From: Dipteris shenzhenensis
Taxonomy: Eukaryota; Polypodiophyta; Polypodiopsida; Gleicheniales
Assembly (NCBI GenBank): GCA_047967505.1
Contig: CM106538.1
Length of the DNA stretch: 64,000 nt
Direction: 5' to 3' (one strand)
Made by a program: the position numbers and the translations under genes. Positions 31,383 through 41,479 of this stretch are shown here, one piece after another. A model generated the notes under the pieces. That model did no database searches, was not told the origin of the DNA, and saw only the letters and a list, made by a program, of their open reading frames with translations. Position 1 is the first letter of the stretch; the number at the start of each line of letters is the position of its first letter.

Positions 31383-31474
31383 AGGGATGTGAAAATGTCC
31401 TCTTTTGGGCCAAAACACGGAGCACGTTAACGCGCTCCCTGTTTTGGCCCAAAAGAGGACATTTTTACATCCCT
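31383..31474. other. 41 bp-arm hairpin inside the TIR element
   Basis: Arms 31383-31423 and 31434-31474 are complementary with about two mismatches, around the loop acgttaacgc. Weaker outer inverted homology extends on both sides (tgatatgtaacat / atgttacatatca words), so most of the centre folds back. Confidence 0.88.
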
Positions 31475-31771
31475 ATATTTTGGCAAGGTGTCAACATTTG
31501 ATTGTTTTGGTCCAAAAGATGAGTTTTTAACATCCCTGCATCTTTTGATTATCAAATATAAATGGCATAATGTTACATATCAAATCAAATGACAAGGCAT
31601 GATTTAGATGAATATCATGCCTTTTTGCACCATCTAAAAAACTTGTGTGCATCATAATATAAATTTTGTGACACATAACCACCTTTTTGAATACTTTATA
31701 CTTCAAGCAATTATTTTATAAAAAACTTAGATTCTTTCTTTGCTTGCTTGATTTTCCAACCACTTCAACTA

Positions 31772-31830
31772 ATTGTTGCTCGCTTTTTTGGGCTCGCTCG
31801 CTTTTTCTCGCTCGCTCTATTGACTACCTC
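31772..31830 (-). repeat. Right terminal inverted repeat
   Basis: ttgctcgcttttttgggctc and further gctcgctc words lead to ctacctc at the boundary. It mirrors the left terminus. Confidence 0.8.
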
Positions 31831-31839
31831 GATGGTCAC

Positions 31840-32240
31840 CAGTAAGTGGGCAACCTCATTTATTTTTGCTCTATGAGGCTTGATACTGACTAGGCTACAA
31901 GGTTGTCAATTTTGGCATTGTCCATTGATGACAAACCATCCACTTTTGGCTATTATTTCTCATTGACGTCAGCTTGCTCAGCGAGTTAGGGACTGTCTTT
32001 CATCTAGTGAAGTGAAACATAAGGCAATGAATGCAATCACTATGGAATCCATGTGGTTAAGGGCGTTAAAACATGATCTACAATCATTCAAAAGATAGTA
32101 TAGCCACTCCACTTACTATGACAGTCGGAGTTGCATCATCATAGTAGCAATACGTCTCACATGAAGGATATTGAAAATCACCAACATTACCTTCATGGTT
32201 GTATGGAGGACAAGTCCACTGACCTCGCTATTGTCTATCC
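31840..32240 (+). pseudogene. Copia RNase H remnant
   Basis: Reads DDKPSTFGYYFSLTSA, CLSSSEVKHKAMNA and MWLRALKHDL, the same domain and decay pattern as 7951-8375 and its segmental duplicate. Stops and frameshifts throughout. Confidence 0.75.
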
Positions 32241-32341
32241 ACGAACAATGTGGCAAACATCTTTGCAAAAGCACCTAAAATCCCTGATGCTTTAAAATAG
32301 TTCTTTTCTTGTATAGGCATTAAAGAATAAATATTTTTTTA

Positions 32342-32890
32342 TGAGCTAGCTCCCCTCTCCCCTTTGGTCTACTACCAAGACGCCTCAAGCTCAATAACTA
32401 TAACACAACTGAATAATTTGATGGTCACCAGTAAGTGGGCGACCTCAATTTATTTTGCTCTATGAGGCTTGATATTGACTATGCTACAAGGTCATCAATT
32501 TTGGCATTGTCCATTGATGACAAACCATCCACTTTTGGCCATTATTTATCATTGACGTCAGCTTGCATTTCATGGCTCAGCAAGCTAGGGACTCTCTTTC
32601 ATCTAGTGAAGTGAAACATAAGGCAATGAATGCAATCACTATGAAATTCATGTGGTTAAGGGTGCTAAAACATGATCTACAATCATCCAAAAGATAGCGT
32701 GGCCAATCCACTTACTATGACAGTTGGAATTGCATCACCATAGTAGCAATGTCGTCTCACATGAAGGATATTGAAAATCACCAATATTATCATCAAGGTT
32801 GTATGGAGGACAAGTCCATTGACCTCGCTATTGTCTATCCAAGAACAATGTGGCAAACATCTTTGCAAAAGAACCTAAAATCCCTCATGC
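32342..32890 (+). repeat. Extra tandem copy of the Copia remnant and its flank
   Basis: From 'gagctagctcccctctcccc' this repeats the sequence at 30695-30780 and 31831-32290, but lacks the TIR transposon. It therefore preserves the uninterrupted site tttgatggtcaccagtaagt. This fixes the transposon insertion after, or independent of, this local duplication. Confidence 0.85.
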
Positions 32891-33300
32891 TTCAAAATTA
32901 GTTCTCTTATTGTATAGGCATAAAAGAGATATTTTTTTTGGGGGGCAGAAAAAGATAGGTTTATATTGCTATAAAAAACGATGTATACATCTTAGACCTC
33001 TCCTTCATATAGGAGGAAAAAAGTGACATGAGAAAACCTGATGGTAGCATAGGAATATCATTCAAAGTTCTTTGCTTACAAAACCTGTGTTGTCTTCATT
33101 TCCTCATAGTCCAAAAATTAGGATGGTAAAAGTTCTTGAATCGACACCTGGAGTACTGTGACCGGCTTAAGCACCACAAAATAAAATTCAAACAAAAACT
33201 ATGCTTCAGTAGCATCTCTCTGAGAGGCAGTACACAAGTTGACAACTTTATCATTTTGTGTGATGAAGAAGGGTCCCCATGGGGCAAAGTTTCCCTTGTA
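32890..33300. other. No gene seen
   Basis: AT-rich sequence with a t8g7 junction near 32940. Only short frames. Confidence 0.4.
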
Positions 33301-33304
33301 ATAC

Positions 33305-33500
33305 CTTGAGCTTGAAATATGGTATGATGAATCTAAAAGGAGGGGGATAGCCAAAATCCTCTCTAGAAGAGATCCAATCATACTTGCAAAATCATGATCT
33401 AGAGAGAGAAATACTAAAACTAGAGAGAGAACGGCTAAAAACCTACACTTTTTGAGGTCCCCCTACAAAGTGAAAGGACTCAAGAGGTTCCCCCACAAGT
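33305..33500 (+). repeat. Arm of a ~200 bp inverted repeat (pairs with 35575-35765)
   Basis: The run 'gagcttgaaatatggtatgatgaat ... gagaggattttggctatcc' is present here and reverse-complemented at 35575-35765. The pair flanks a degraded minus-strand Gypsy integrase. Confidence 0.8.
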
Positions 33501-33795
33501 AGAAAATTAAAGATGTCCCCTTTGTGGGGGGAATCAAGAGGTTCCTTCAAAAGTTGGAGGGACTCAAAGAGGTCCCCCCAAGAGAGAGAACAGCTAAAAA
33601 CCTACACTTTTTGAGGTCCCCCTACAAAGTGAAAGGACTCAAGAGGTTCCCCCACAAGTAGAAAAATTAAAGATGTCCCCTTTGTGGGGGGAATCAAGAG
33701 GTTCCTTCAAAAGTTGGAGGGACTCAAAGAGGTCCCCCCACAAATTGGGGGGACTCAAGAGGTTCCCCCACAAAGTTAGAGACCCATGAAGTCCC
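33424..33795. repeat. 159 bp tandem duplication plus ccccacaaag-type repeats
   Basis: Units starting near 33424 and 33583 are almost identical ('gagagagaac-gctaaaaacc ... ggtcccccca'). They are followed by shorter 'gaggttcccccacaaagt' and 'gtccccccaaaaagtggggg' units. Within each unit, complementary ccccc/ggggg blocks can pair. Confidence 0.88.
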
Positions 33796-34289
33796 CCCAA
33801 AAAGTGGGGGGATTCTTGTCCAAGTGCTCCCCTACAAAAGAGATCCCACCTTGGAGGTACCTATAAATTGTGTAGAGACCTGCTTTCCATGCTTTAGACT
33901 ACACCTCTCATCAAAATACGACTCGCAGACCTATGCTACACTTGTGAACACCGATGGTATAAGCAATGACACAATTGTAGGTGACCAACACACTTGAAAC
34001 CTAGAAAATCAAAAGGAAAATTGCACACGGTACTTAGTAATAGCTCTCTATATTCTAAGATTCAATCTCTTTCTCTAAATACAACTTATCTTGCAACAAC
34101 TGTGAGTAGATACCAATTGACAGATAGATCTACAAAGGTACAACGTTTTAGTTATGACTCTTCATATCTTATATTTAGCTTAAACATATACTCTCGAATG
34201 TAATTTAGGGTCATTTTATGTCTAGTTCACACTTGGCATACCCAATGGATTGAAAAGTACCCTAACCAATATATTCCACTATTCAAAAT

Positions 34290-35030
34290 GGTCCATCATA
34301 CCTTAACTTCAATTTTCCTGGAAATCTTTCTATCATACCTTAAATTTAATTTTCTTGGAAATCTTTCCACTTTGGAATCAAGCCTCAGAACCAAGTTACC
34401 TTCTTTAAACATCTTGGATTTAATAGCTCCATCTACCCATGCCTTTGATCTGTGCTGTATATCTACTTTTTGTAGCCAATCTTCTTCAAGTTGGGCTAGC
34501 TGGTTGCACTGGAATTCAATTGACTCCTCCAGATGGAACTTCTCTACCAAAATCCAAAGACTTTCTGAAATGTTTGACTTTGAATTCCATTCAAGACACC
34601 CACACATTTGAATCCAACCTAGTGTCCAAGTCTTTTCTATTTTTGGACACTACTTTAAGACCCGCTTCATTATCCTGTTGGTGCATTTTGCCCACCCATT
34701 TTCCTTCAGATGATATGTTGATGCTTTCTTATGTATGATCATGCATACATTAGTCAAAAATCTAATTGCTTTATTTAGGAAGCGACCTCCTTGATCTGAT
34801 ACGAGTTCAATTAAACATCTAAAACGGGTGATAATATTCTAATAAGGAACTTTTTTGTGCTATCTGTGGAATTGTCCTTGAGTGCCTGTATCTCCACCCA
34901 TCTAGTGCAATATTTTATAGCCTTCAAAATGTATTTGGTGCAATATTCCGTACTAGTTTGAATGTAGCAACAAACTGTAGTCCCTGCATATTCATGGATA
35001 TCTCGAATTGTCATCAGCCACCCACCTTGC
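34290..35030 (-). pseudogene. Ty3/Gypsy integrase remnant
   Basis: Minus strand, in order: YILKAIKYCTRWVEIQALKD (core start), ELVSDQGGRFLNKAI (second catalytic Asp), YHLKENGWAKCTN (catalytic Glu position is Lys), then RSKAWVDGAIKSKMFKEGNL and LRLDSKVERFPRKLNLRYD (C-terminal domain). The order is right but frames break repeatedly. It lies between inverted-repeat arms. Confidence 0.8.
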
Positions 35031-35575
35031 TCGGAATATTTTTCTTCCTGTTATTTCTTTAAAAAGTTGTCCCCTTGATATTCCTTGGTGGGCTTCCTAT
35101 TGTATTACTTGTTGCTTATGTCTCAAGCACAATGCCAGATGATCTAGGCAATCTTGCACCTGTAAAGTGCTCCTAGGATTACCAAAACTGGCTTACTCTT
35201 GAGTTCCAATTTGCACCTTTGATCTTGTGACAGTATCCCTAGACAAACCCCATTCCTAAAATATTGTAGCATTTGATCATACCAATCCATCCCTTGGATG
35301 GCCTCTACTTCAAACACTAGAGCATTTGGTAGATCATGTGGAATACCTTACATCATACTTTTTCTGGGTTCCAATCTACCAAGGTAATCCACAGCCATTA
35401 AGTGCTACTTTGGAGGTGTATGCACTATCTTGTATTAAAAATCTTGTAATAGAAGTATCAGTACACCATCCTTTTAGAGGGATGACGCTTATTCACCAAA
35501 TATAATAAATCTTGATGGTCAACATGAAACACCTCATGATTATCTAGTAGGTAGCCACAAAGTGGGGAAACCTCT
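35030..35575. other. Decayed Gypsy-like sequence, no intact frame
   Basis: It continues upstream of the integrase remnant in the minus orientation and probably derives from the same element's zinc or RNase H region. I could not assign motifs with confidence. Confidence 0.35.
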
Positions 35576-35765
35576 TGAGTCCCTTCACAAAGTGGGGGGA
35601 CCTCGAAAAGTGTAGGCTTTTAGTATTTCTCTCTCTAATTTTTAGTCTTTCTCTCTCTAGGTCTTGATTTTGCAAGTATGATTGGATCTTTTCCAGAGAG
35701 GATTTTGGCTATCCTTGTCCTTTAAGATTCATCATACCATATTTCAAGCTCAAGATATTATGATC
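35575..35765 (-). repeat. Second arm of the ~200 bp inverted repeat
   Basis: The reverse complement of 33305-33500, including the 'agtgtaggcttttag-atttctctctct' block and 'ttgcaagtatgattggatct'. Confidence 0.8.
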
Positions 35766-35834
35766 GGAGCTTTGCTGCTACTCTATACGCACAATGATCT
35801 CATCTTCATTGATCTAGATTGAGCTTCTAGCCCT

Positions 35835-35960
35835 TGTTGCTTAACAAATATGACTCTGTATGCAGAAATGCCCCATTATGTGGAAAACAATATATTTTCT
35901 TGATCTTGAGGAGCTATTTGTACTTGGTTGTACCCATTGAACCCATCCAAGAAGCTTTAT
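35835..35960 (-). pseudogene. Gypsy RT scrap
   Basis: The minus strand reads GFNGYNQVQIAPQDQEN, then WGISAYRVIF, the plant Gypsy RT palm block (DGFSGYNQI ... WGTFAYxVMPF). It is joined at about 35960 to Copia RT sequence of the same orientation. Confidence 0.8.
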
Positions 35961-35998
35961 ACCTCTGGGTGCTTGCTTCAAGCCATGCAAAGCTTTCT

Positions 35999-36610
35999 TT
36001 AACCTGCAAACAAACTCAGGATGAATAGCAAGACATAACCTGGTGGCTGCTCCATATAGACCTCTTCTTGCAAATCACCTTGCAAGAGAGCATTCTTTAC
36101 ATCCATCTGATGTAAAGACCATCCCTTTGATGCAGCCATAGCAATGACTGCTCTTCCAATTGCCATCCTTGCAACCGGACTAAATGTTTCTTCATAATCA
36201 ATGCCATATGTATGTGCATACCCCTTGACAACTAATCTTGCCTTGTATCTATTCACAGAACCATCTGCATTGTGCTTCACCTTACAAACCCACTTGCAGC
36301 CAATTGCATTCTTATCTTTAGGCAAAGGCACCAATTCCCATGTAGCATTTGCTTCCAAGGCGTCCATTTCTTCATCCATGGCTTTCTCCCATTTTTCTTT
36401 TCCCATGGCTTGCTCAAAAGAAGTGGGTTTTGGTTCATGTATCACTTTGACCATATAGGCATAGTGAATGGCTGTAAATCTATCATATTTCAGCCTATCC
36501 ATAGGATACCTAGCTCTGGTAGACCTGCACAAAATAGGCTTACTACCAGATGCTCTCAAAACATCACTTGTCTTCCTTACTCTAGGTGTAACAATAGAAG
36601 GAATACCCAA
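35999..36610 (-). pseudogene. Copia reverse transcriptase, N-terminal part
   Basis: 203 residues: [66 protein letters not shown] and [20 protein letters not shown]. This is the palm up to the QPPGY motif. The YVDD catalytic site is absent because the element is cut off, so no RT activity is possible. Confidence 0.88.
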
Positions 36611-36924
36611 CTCATAAGGCTCTCTTCTGAGCCACTGGATTCACCATCCACATAAGAGTGATGTGCATTCACATCAACCATGGGCTGATATAATTTCTCT
36701 TTTCCTTTTTGTGATACTTGCATACCACTATCTACATTGCTTTGAGGAGATCCTCCTGATCTCAATCTGCCTGTCCATGGTGAAGTATGTGAACCACTGC
36801 TAGAGGACACTACAGGTCCACTAATATTTTGTGATTGGTGCTATGAATTTCATGCAGCATTACCATTTTGTGCATCTACATCATCAATCATATTTACTGG
36901 TTTATACTAGCTACTCATCTCATA

Positions 36925-37708
36925 TTAGCTCACTGTAAACTTATGAGTAGAAGGGTTATATCCTTTCTGCTCCAGAGAATAACCAATAAAGATGCACTTC
37001 TCAGCTTTTGGATCGAACTTGGATCTTAACTCATCTGGCACATGAACATAGGCAATGCAACCAAAAACTTTCAAATGAGAAATATCTGGTTTCCTACTAG
37101 TATACCTCTCCTCTGGTGTCATGCCATGTATCGCTGCAATGGGAGTCCTATTCATTATGTAGACTGTTGTAGCAACTGCTTCAACCCAATAATAAAATGG
37201 CAGGTCTTTGTTGTTAAGCATGGCATGAGATACCTCTCCAATATGCCTATTTTTCCTTTCTACAAGTCCATTTTGTTGTGGGGTATAACTGCATGAATAT
37301 TGCTGCTTTATGACATGCTCCTGCAAAAAACTTGCAAACTCATTTGAGAGGTACTCTCCCCCTCCATCTAACCTTAGGCATTTTATTTACAGGCCTGTTT
37401 TTTTTTTCAACCATAGCTTTAAAAGCTTTGAAATGCCCAAACACTCCACTTTTCTTTCTCATAAAATACACCCAAACTTTTCTGCTGTATTCATCAATAA
37501 AAGTGACAAAATAATGATAGCCTCCAATAGATGCAACTTTAGTTGTCCACACATCAGAGTGGATTAATTCCAATGGCCTCTTACTCTCTTGAACATGTCT
37601 AGGAAATGGTTTCCTTGCCTGTTTTCCAAATTGACAGGCTTCACATACCTTATGCGTTTCTGCAACCTTGAAGTTAGGCAATCCTACAACAATATTTTGG
37701 GCCGGCAT
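36925..37708 (-). pseudogene. Copia integrase
   Basis: Two frames. 37340-37708 reads ACQFGKQARKPFP, ELIHSDVWTT and FVTFIDEYSRKVWVYFM (first catalytic Asp). 36925-37326 reads YTPQQNGLVERKNRHIGEVS (catalytic Glu), VYIMNRTPIAAIHGMTPEE and LKVFGCIAYVHVPDELR. A frameshift near 37330 separates them. It is close to the family norm otherwise. Confidence 0.88.
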
Positions 37709-37717
37709 TAATTTAAG

Positions 37718-37942
37718 TCACTGTACATTAACATGACCAATGCGGTTATGCCAGATATCAATATCTGCAACTACATCGGTCCGATGTGCAAACATTGCTG
37801 CACTCAATTCAGGCATGTCCGCATCCAACGTAAACATCCTGCCCTTCTTCTCCCCTTTTGCTATCAAGCGACCTTTATTTTTCATATCCTCAACAAAGCA
37901 TCCATGAGGATTAAATATGACCTGCAAGCCCTGCTCAACCAT
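37718..37942 (-). pseudogene. Copia GAG-pre-integrase domain
   Basis: Reads VIFNPHGCFVEDMKNKGRLI, GEKKGRMFTLD and IDIWHNRIGHVNVQ; the W-H-R-GH signature is clear. It is separated from the integrase frame by a stop. Confidence 0.85.
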
Positions 37943-38017
37943 TTAACCAATAGAAACCAGGTTCTTGGTGATCTTCGGGATATGAAATACATCAGACAGG
38001 TATTTCTTTTTTTCATC

Positions 38018-38224
38018 CTACACAAACAAAGGAATTTTACCAATCTGCACAATAGGATGTGCAGTATCATCACCAGTCTCCACAAATCCTGGTCTTTCCA
38101 TTTTCCTTGCATCCTGCATCCATTTTGCATGACTTGTCATGTGGTTTGACGCACCTGAGTCAACATACCACACATCATTGCTTTCTTCTACACTTGTCAT
38201 AGAATTGGTCATGTGCTGCACCAT
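38018..38224 (-). pseudogene. Copia aspartic protease
   Basis: Reads DVWYVDSGASNHMTSH, with the intact DSGA active site, followed by a frameshift before the rest of the domain (KIPLFV). Confidence 0.85.
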
Positions 38225-38404
38225 AAACAGATGCTCATTTCTGTCATCACCCTGTCTAGTAGATGATGCATAATTGCCTTGCTACAATTTTCTAGTCATG
38301 ATGTCATTCTGCTTTTTATAGCAGTCTTTAACCATATGACCCATTTAACCATAGTAGTAGCATTCAACATTGTTGTTTGCATTTTGGCCTCTCTACCATC
38401 CACC

Positions 38405-39090
38405 ACGACCTCTTGTCTGGCTTCATGGTAATCCATAGAAAAAGCACACCCTACTACCCCCAATGGAATGGCCAGGCCAAATCCACCAACAAAATAATAT
38501 GCATTATCCTCACCAAGGTAGTAGAACCACAACGTTTTGATTGGGCAGAGAAACTGAATGCAGCCTTATGGACAAACAGAACCACATTCAAGGTCAGTAC
38601 ATGGAACACACCTTTTCAATTGGTGTACGGCCTTGAAGCTATGGTCCCACTCAAATTTGTAATACCAAGTCTATGCATAGCAGTACAAGAACGCATGGGA
38701 GACCATGAATCCTTGAAAGAAAGGCTCTATTAGTTGGAGAAGCATACAAACACAAGACTAGTTGCCTACCATGCCATGACAATAGAAAAACGCAGAAGAA
38801 AGGCATGGTTTGACAAAAATCTGAAAGCTAAAGACATCAAGGAAGGCGACTTAGTCCTATTATACAATGCCAAAGTACACAAGGGGAAACTGAAGTATCT
38901 AGGTCAAGGACCCTACCGAGTACAAAAGATGAATCCCATTAGAGCTGTATTGCTAGAAACATTGGATGAAGTGGAATCCAATTCAACACAACAATAAATG
39001 AAAGCCAACTGAAGCACTACTACATCAACATGCAAGCCATCCCCGACAAAAATGAAGATTTGGGAAACCAATTCTTCCTTAGTTAGGATT
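38405..39090 (+). pseudogene. Ty3/Gypsy integrase C-terminus
   Basis: Plus strand: HRKSTPYYPQWNGQAKSTNK (Lys at the catalytic Glu position), ALWTNRTTFKVSTWNTPFQL, VYGLEAMVPL, then after one stop KRRRKAWFDKNLKAKDIKEG and LKYLGQGPYRVQKMNP (GPY/F domain). The core with the two Asp residues is missing. It abuts the Copia element. Confidence 0.88.
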
Positions 39091-39740
39091 AGATTGTATC
39101 ACGAGCACTCACTTCCATATGTACATCTTCGCACATATAGGTAGCATCAATCGATTTTAACCTAGGGCTCAGAAGTGATGCCTGAGTTCTAGTTGCCCTA
39201 TGAAAATCCCAACAATAAAAAGAGCATATAGTTAGTCCATACCTAGCTACTAGGTCATGTGCACTCACACGCTTTCGCTTAGATAATGCACGGCAACATT
39301 GATTGCTTCCCACGTTACCTCAATTCCCATTTGCCTCCACTCAGTTTCAATCCCAATTAATGGGTCGATGCTCAGATTACAAGCCCACTCTATCAAAGAG
39401 TGATATTCTTAGAAGCACGCCACATATCTCTGTTCGAGCAAATGGTGGATACAGACTACCTGGAAACTGCGCAAAAATTGTATGGTGCCAAGGCTTTACA
39501 GCAGGATCGACTGGCACGACACAAGTTCCATAGCCATTGGACTAAAAGCATGGCAACCCAGGTACGTGCTCGCAATCAGCCATAACTTGAGGACGGGTAA
39601 TAAAATGGATCCGAGAGAATGTTGTTGTCTCTGGGCTAACATGGACTTAGGTAGAACAGAATGTGTGTGTAGAGTAGCAGCAAATCTCTGCTTGTACTTG
39701 CATAAGGCTAGAAATAATCCATCTTAGAAATCCAACTTGC

Positions 39741-39971
39741 ATGTTCTACATGCAAGTTCTACATACAACTCCTACATGCAACTCCTACATGCGAGTTGTA
39801 CATGTGAGTTGTACATGCGAGTTCTACATGCAAGTTCTACATACGACTTCTACAGGCAACTCCTACATGCGAGTTCTACATGTGAGTTGTACATGCGAGT
39901 TCTACATGCGAGTTCTACATGCGAGTTCTACATACGACTTGTACATGCGAGTTCTACATGCAAGTTCTACA
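39741..39971. repeat. 13 bp minisatellite, ~18 copies
   Basis: Tandem gagttctacatgc-type units with variants (aactcctacatgc, gagttgtacatgt, aagttctacatac) keep a strict 13 bp period. Two 'ctacatgtagagagaga' copies follow at ~39967-40015. Because 13 is not a multiple of three, all frames stay open and produce false coding frames. Confidence 0.95.
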
Positions 39972-40029
39972 TGTAGAGAGAGAATGTCTTACACTTCCTA
40001 CATGTAGAGAGAGAAGCTCTCCAACTTGT

Positions 40030-40037
40030 ATAAATAC
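40030..40037 (+). promoter_or_regulatory. TATA-like box after the minisatellite
   Basis: A tataaata motif about 60 bp downstream of the 13 bp array, in an LTR-like setting. Use as a promoter is inferred only. Confidence 0.35.
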
Positions 40038-40164
40038 CCCATAATGGAATGAAGCCCACACTCTTTGGGGCATTGTGTTGAGTTCTACTTTGGTATTCCA
40101 AGCAATTGTCTCAAGTGTCCATGCTTCCTTGCACTCCACGTCCAAAAGCATGTCCTAACCTTGC

Positions 40165-40395
40165 AACTCCTCCCCTCTCCTCCGACCTTGCAACCCATCC
40201 TCCCCCTCTCCTCCTCCCTCCTCCCTCCTCCTCCTCCCTTCTCCTCCTCCCTCTTTCTCCTCCTCCTCACTTCTCCTCCCTTCTCCTCCTCCTCCTCTCT
40301 CCTCCTCCCTCCTCCTCCTCCTCCTCCTCCTCCTCCCTCCTCTCTCTTCTTTTCCCCATGCTCTTACACCTTCTTCCTCTCCCACTCCTATGCTC
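40165..40395. repeat. (CTC/CCT)n pyrimidine tract
   Basis: Almost pure C/T on the plus strand, with long ctcctc runs. Apparent Pro/Ser- or Arg/Glu/Gly-rich frames on either strand are composition artefacts. Confidence 0.95.
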
Positions 40396-40459
40396 CCCCT
40401 AAACCCTTTGTTCCTCAACCCTTAAACTCCATGATCTATGAGGGAGATGAGTTCTCCAC

Positions 40460-40675
40460 CATATACTCTACCCTAAACCTTGGAACCTCCTTCTAAACCT
40501 TGGAACTCCTAACCCTGGAACCTCCTTCTAAACCTTGGAACCTCCTTCTAAACCTTGGAACTCCTTCTAACCCTGGAACCTCCTTCTAATCCTTGGAACC
40601 TCCTTCTAAACCTTGAACCTCCTTCTAACCCTAGAACCTCCTTTTAACCCTTAAACTCCTCCTAAACCCTGTAAC
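40460..40675. repeat. ~20 bp minisatellite 'cttctaaaccttggaacctc'
   Basis: About ten diverged units. It ends in a perfect hairpin, aatgaaggc-gaaa-gccttcatt, at about 40680-40701. Confidence 0.9.
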
Positions 40676-40869
40676 CCCCAATGAAGGCGAAAGCCTTCAT
40701 TACCTCAATCATGATGAAATGCGTTCCTTTTACACATGCATGCACTTTGTTTTCTTACCACACTTGAGCCTACGTCTCTCACCGAAACACGACTTGAGGT
40801 CCTAAGCTATACATATACTACAACCAACAACCCCGATATATCTGTAGGTGACAAAAAGCCTCGAAACCC

Positions 40870-41370
40870 TGCATAACTGAGAATACCCTGCTCTTCCTAG
40901 GAAAGCCATAGGAAAGAGCCAACACCCATTCTCATGGGGTCCAAATGTATTAGAGATAAGTACAGTAATCTTAACAATGCAAAACATAAGGTTTGTATGA
41001 CAAAAGCAGAAATCCACTGTTACTAAAGAAAACCCAATTTGTCCCAATTCTGTTTAAATCCTTTATCATAATGGAATACGTGTTAAATTAGACAAATAAG
41101 AGCCTTTCTCTCTTATGGACATAGAAAATATCAAAAGTAAATCAACTCTATGAACTATGCAGTTCAAAAAAAGTAGATATCATTAAAAAACAAAGAAGAG
41201 AATCATGCATAGCATAGACTTGCATTCATTTCCATTATAAGGTCTAATCCAACATCATGAATGTTAGAATATGAAGAGCTTCCTGACTTGCCTATGTATC
41301 TATTTACTCAATCGCCCTTCTTATGCTGTGGTCTAGGAAAACTTCATAAATCCTAGAGGATACCCCCAGG
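40870..41370. other. No gene seen
   Basis: AT-rich sequence between the LTR-like region and the LINE. No recognised motif. Confidence 0.4.
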
Positions 41371-41479
41371 TATGTATTAAGATTGAAATTGTTGAAGAGC
41401 TTCCTAAGACCTTGGTTATTCTCAACAAAAATGGTAGCACATTCAAGGAACAGCCATTGCTCTACAAGAACTTACCCAA

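Larger units (their letters stand above)
30781..31830. mobile_element. Non-autonomous TIR DNA transposon (MULE-like), 1050 bp
   Basis: Flanked by the 9 bp direct repeat gatggtcac (30772-30780 and 31831-31839). The ends form an imperfect ~55 bp inverted repeat built of repeated 'aaaaagcgagc' words. The left end starts gaggattaccaaaaagcgag and the right end, reversed, starts gaggtagtcaatagagcgag. Duplicate sequences nearby (32425, and by homology ~7851) represent the empty site. A 9 bp target duplication with long TIRs is typical of Mutator-like elements. It encodes no transposase. Confidence 0.88.
27533..32240 (+). repeat. Segmental duplication block 2 (pairs with 3448-8400)
   Basis: Colinear with block 1 from the 5' flank of the PPR gene through its 3' flank and the Copia RNase H remnant. 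Differences: two instead of seven PPR modules, PDF-motif remnant retained upstream, and a 1050 bp transposon inserted at 30781-31830. Confidence 0.85.
35961..38400 (-). mobile_element. Truncated Ty1/Copia retrotransposon
   Basis: Minus-strand order: CCHC zinc knuckle (MGHMVKDC, ~38320-38360), protease, GAG-pre-integrase, integrase, linker, RT start. No LTRs flank it. The 5' end stops near 38400 at a Gypsy junction. The 3' end stops inside RT, after [17 protein letters not shown], at a second Gypsy junction. Confidence 0.85.
39091..40870. other. LTR-like region with minisatellites
   Basis: Downstream of the Gypsy integrase end lies a non-coding 1.8 kb tract with a 13 bp minisatellite, a TATA-like tataaata (40030-40037), a C+T-rich leader, a ~20 bp minisatellite, and an end block 'gtaggtgac' resembling 33985-33993. 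The layout suggests a 3' LTR or its remains; no partner LTR was found in the window. Confidence 0.45.

Noticed and set aside
39741-39971. CRISPR-like array
   Set aside because: Units are 13 bp with no spacers; this is a eukaryotic minisatellite.
39737-40007. Open frames such as MRVLHASSTYD
   Set aside because: Produced by the 13 bp minisatellite, which leaves several frames open; no protein family.
40065-40496. Pro/Ser-rich and Arg/Glu/Gly-rich frames
   Set aside because: Composition artefact of a CTC/CCT tract on both strands.
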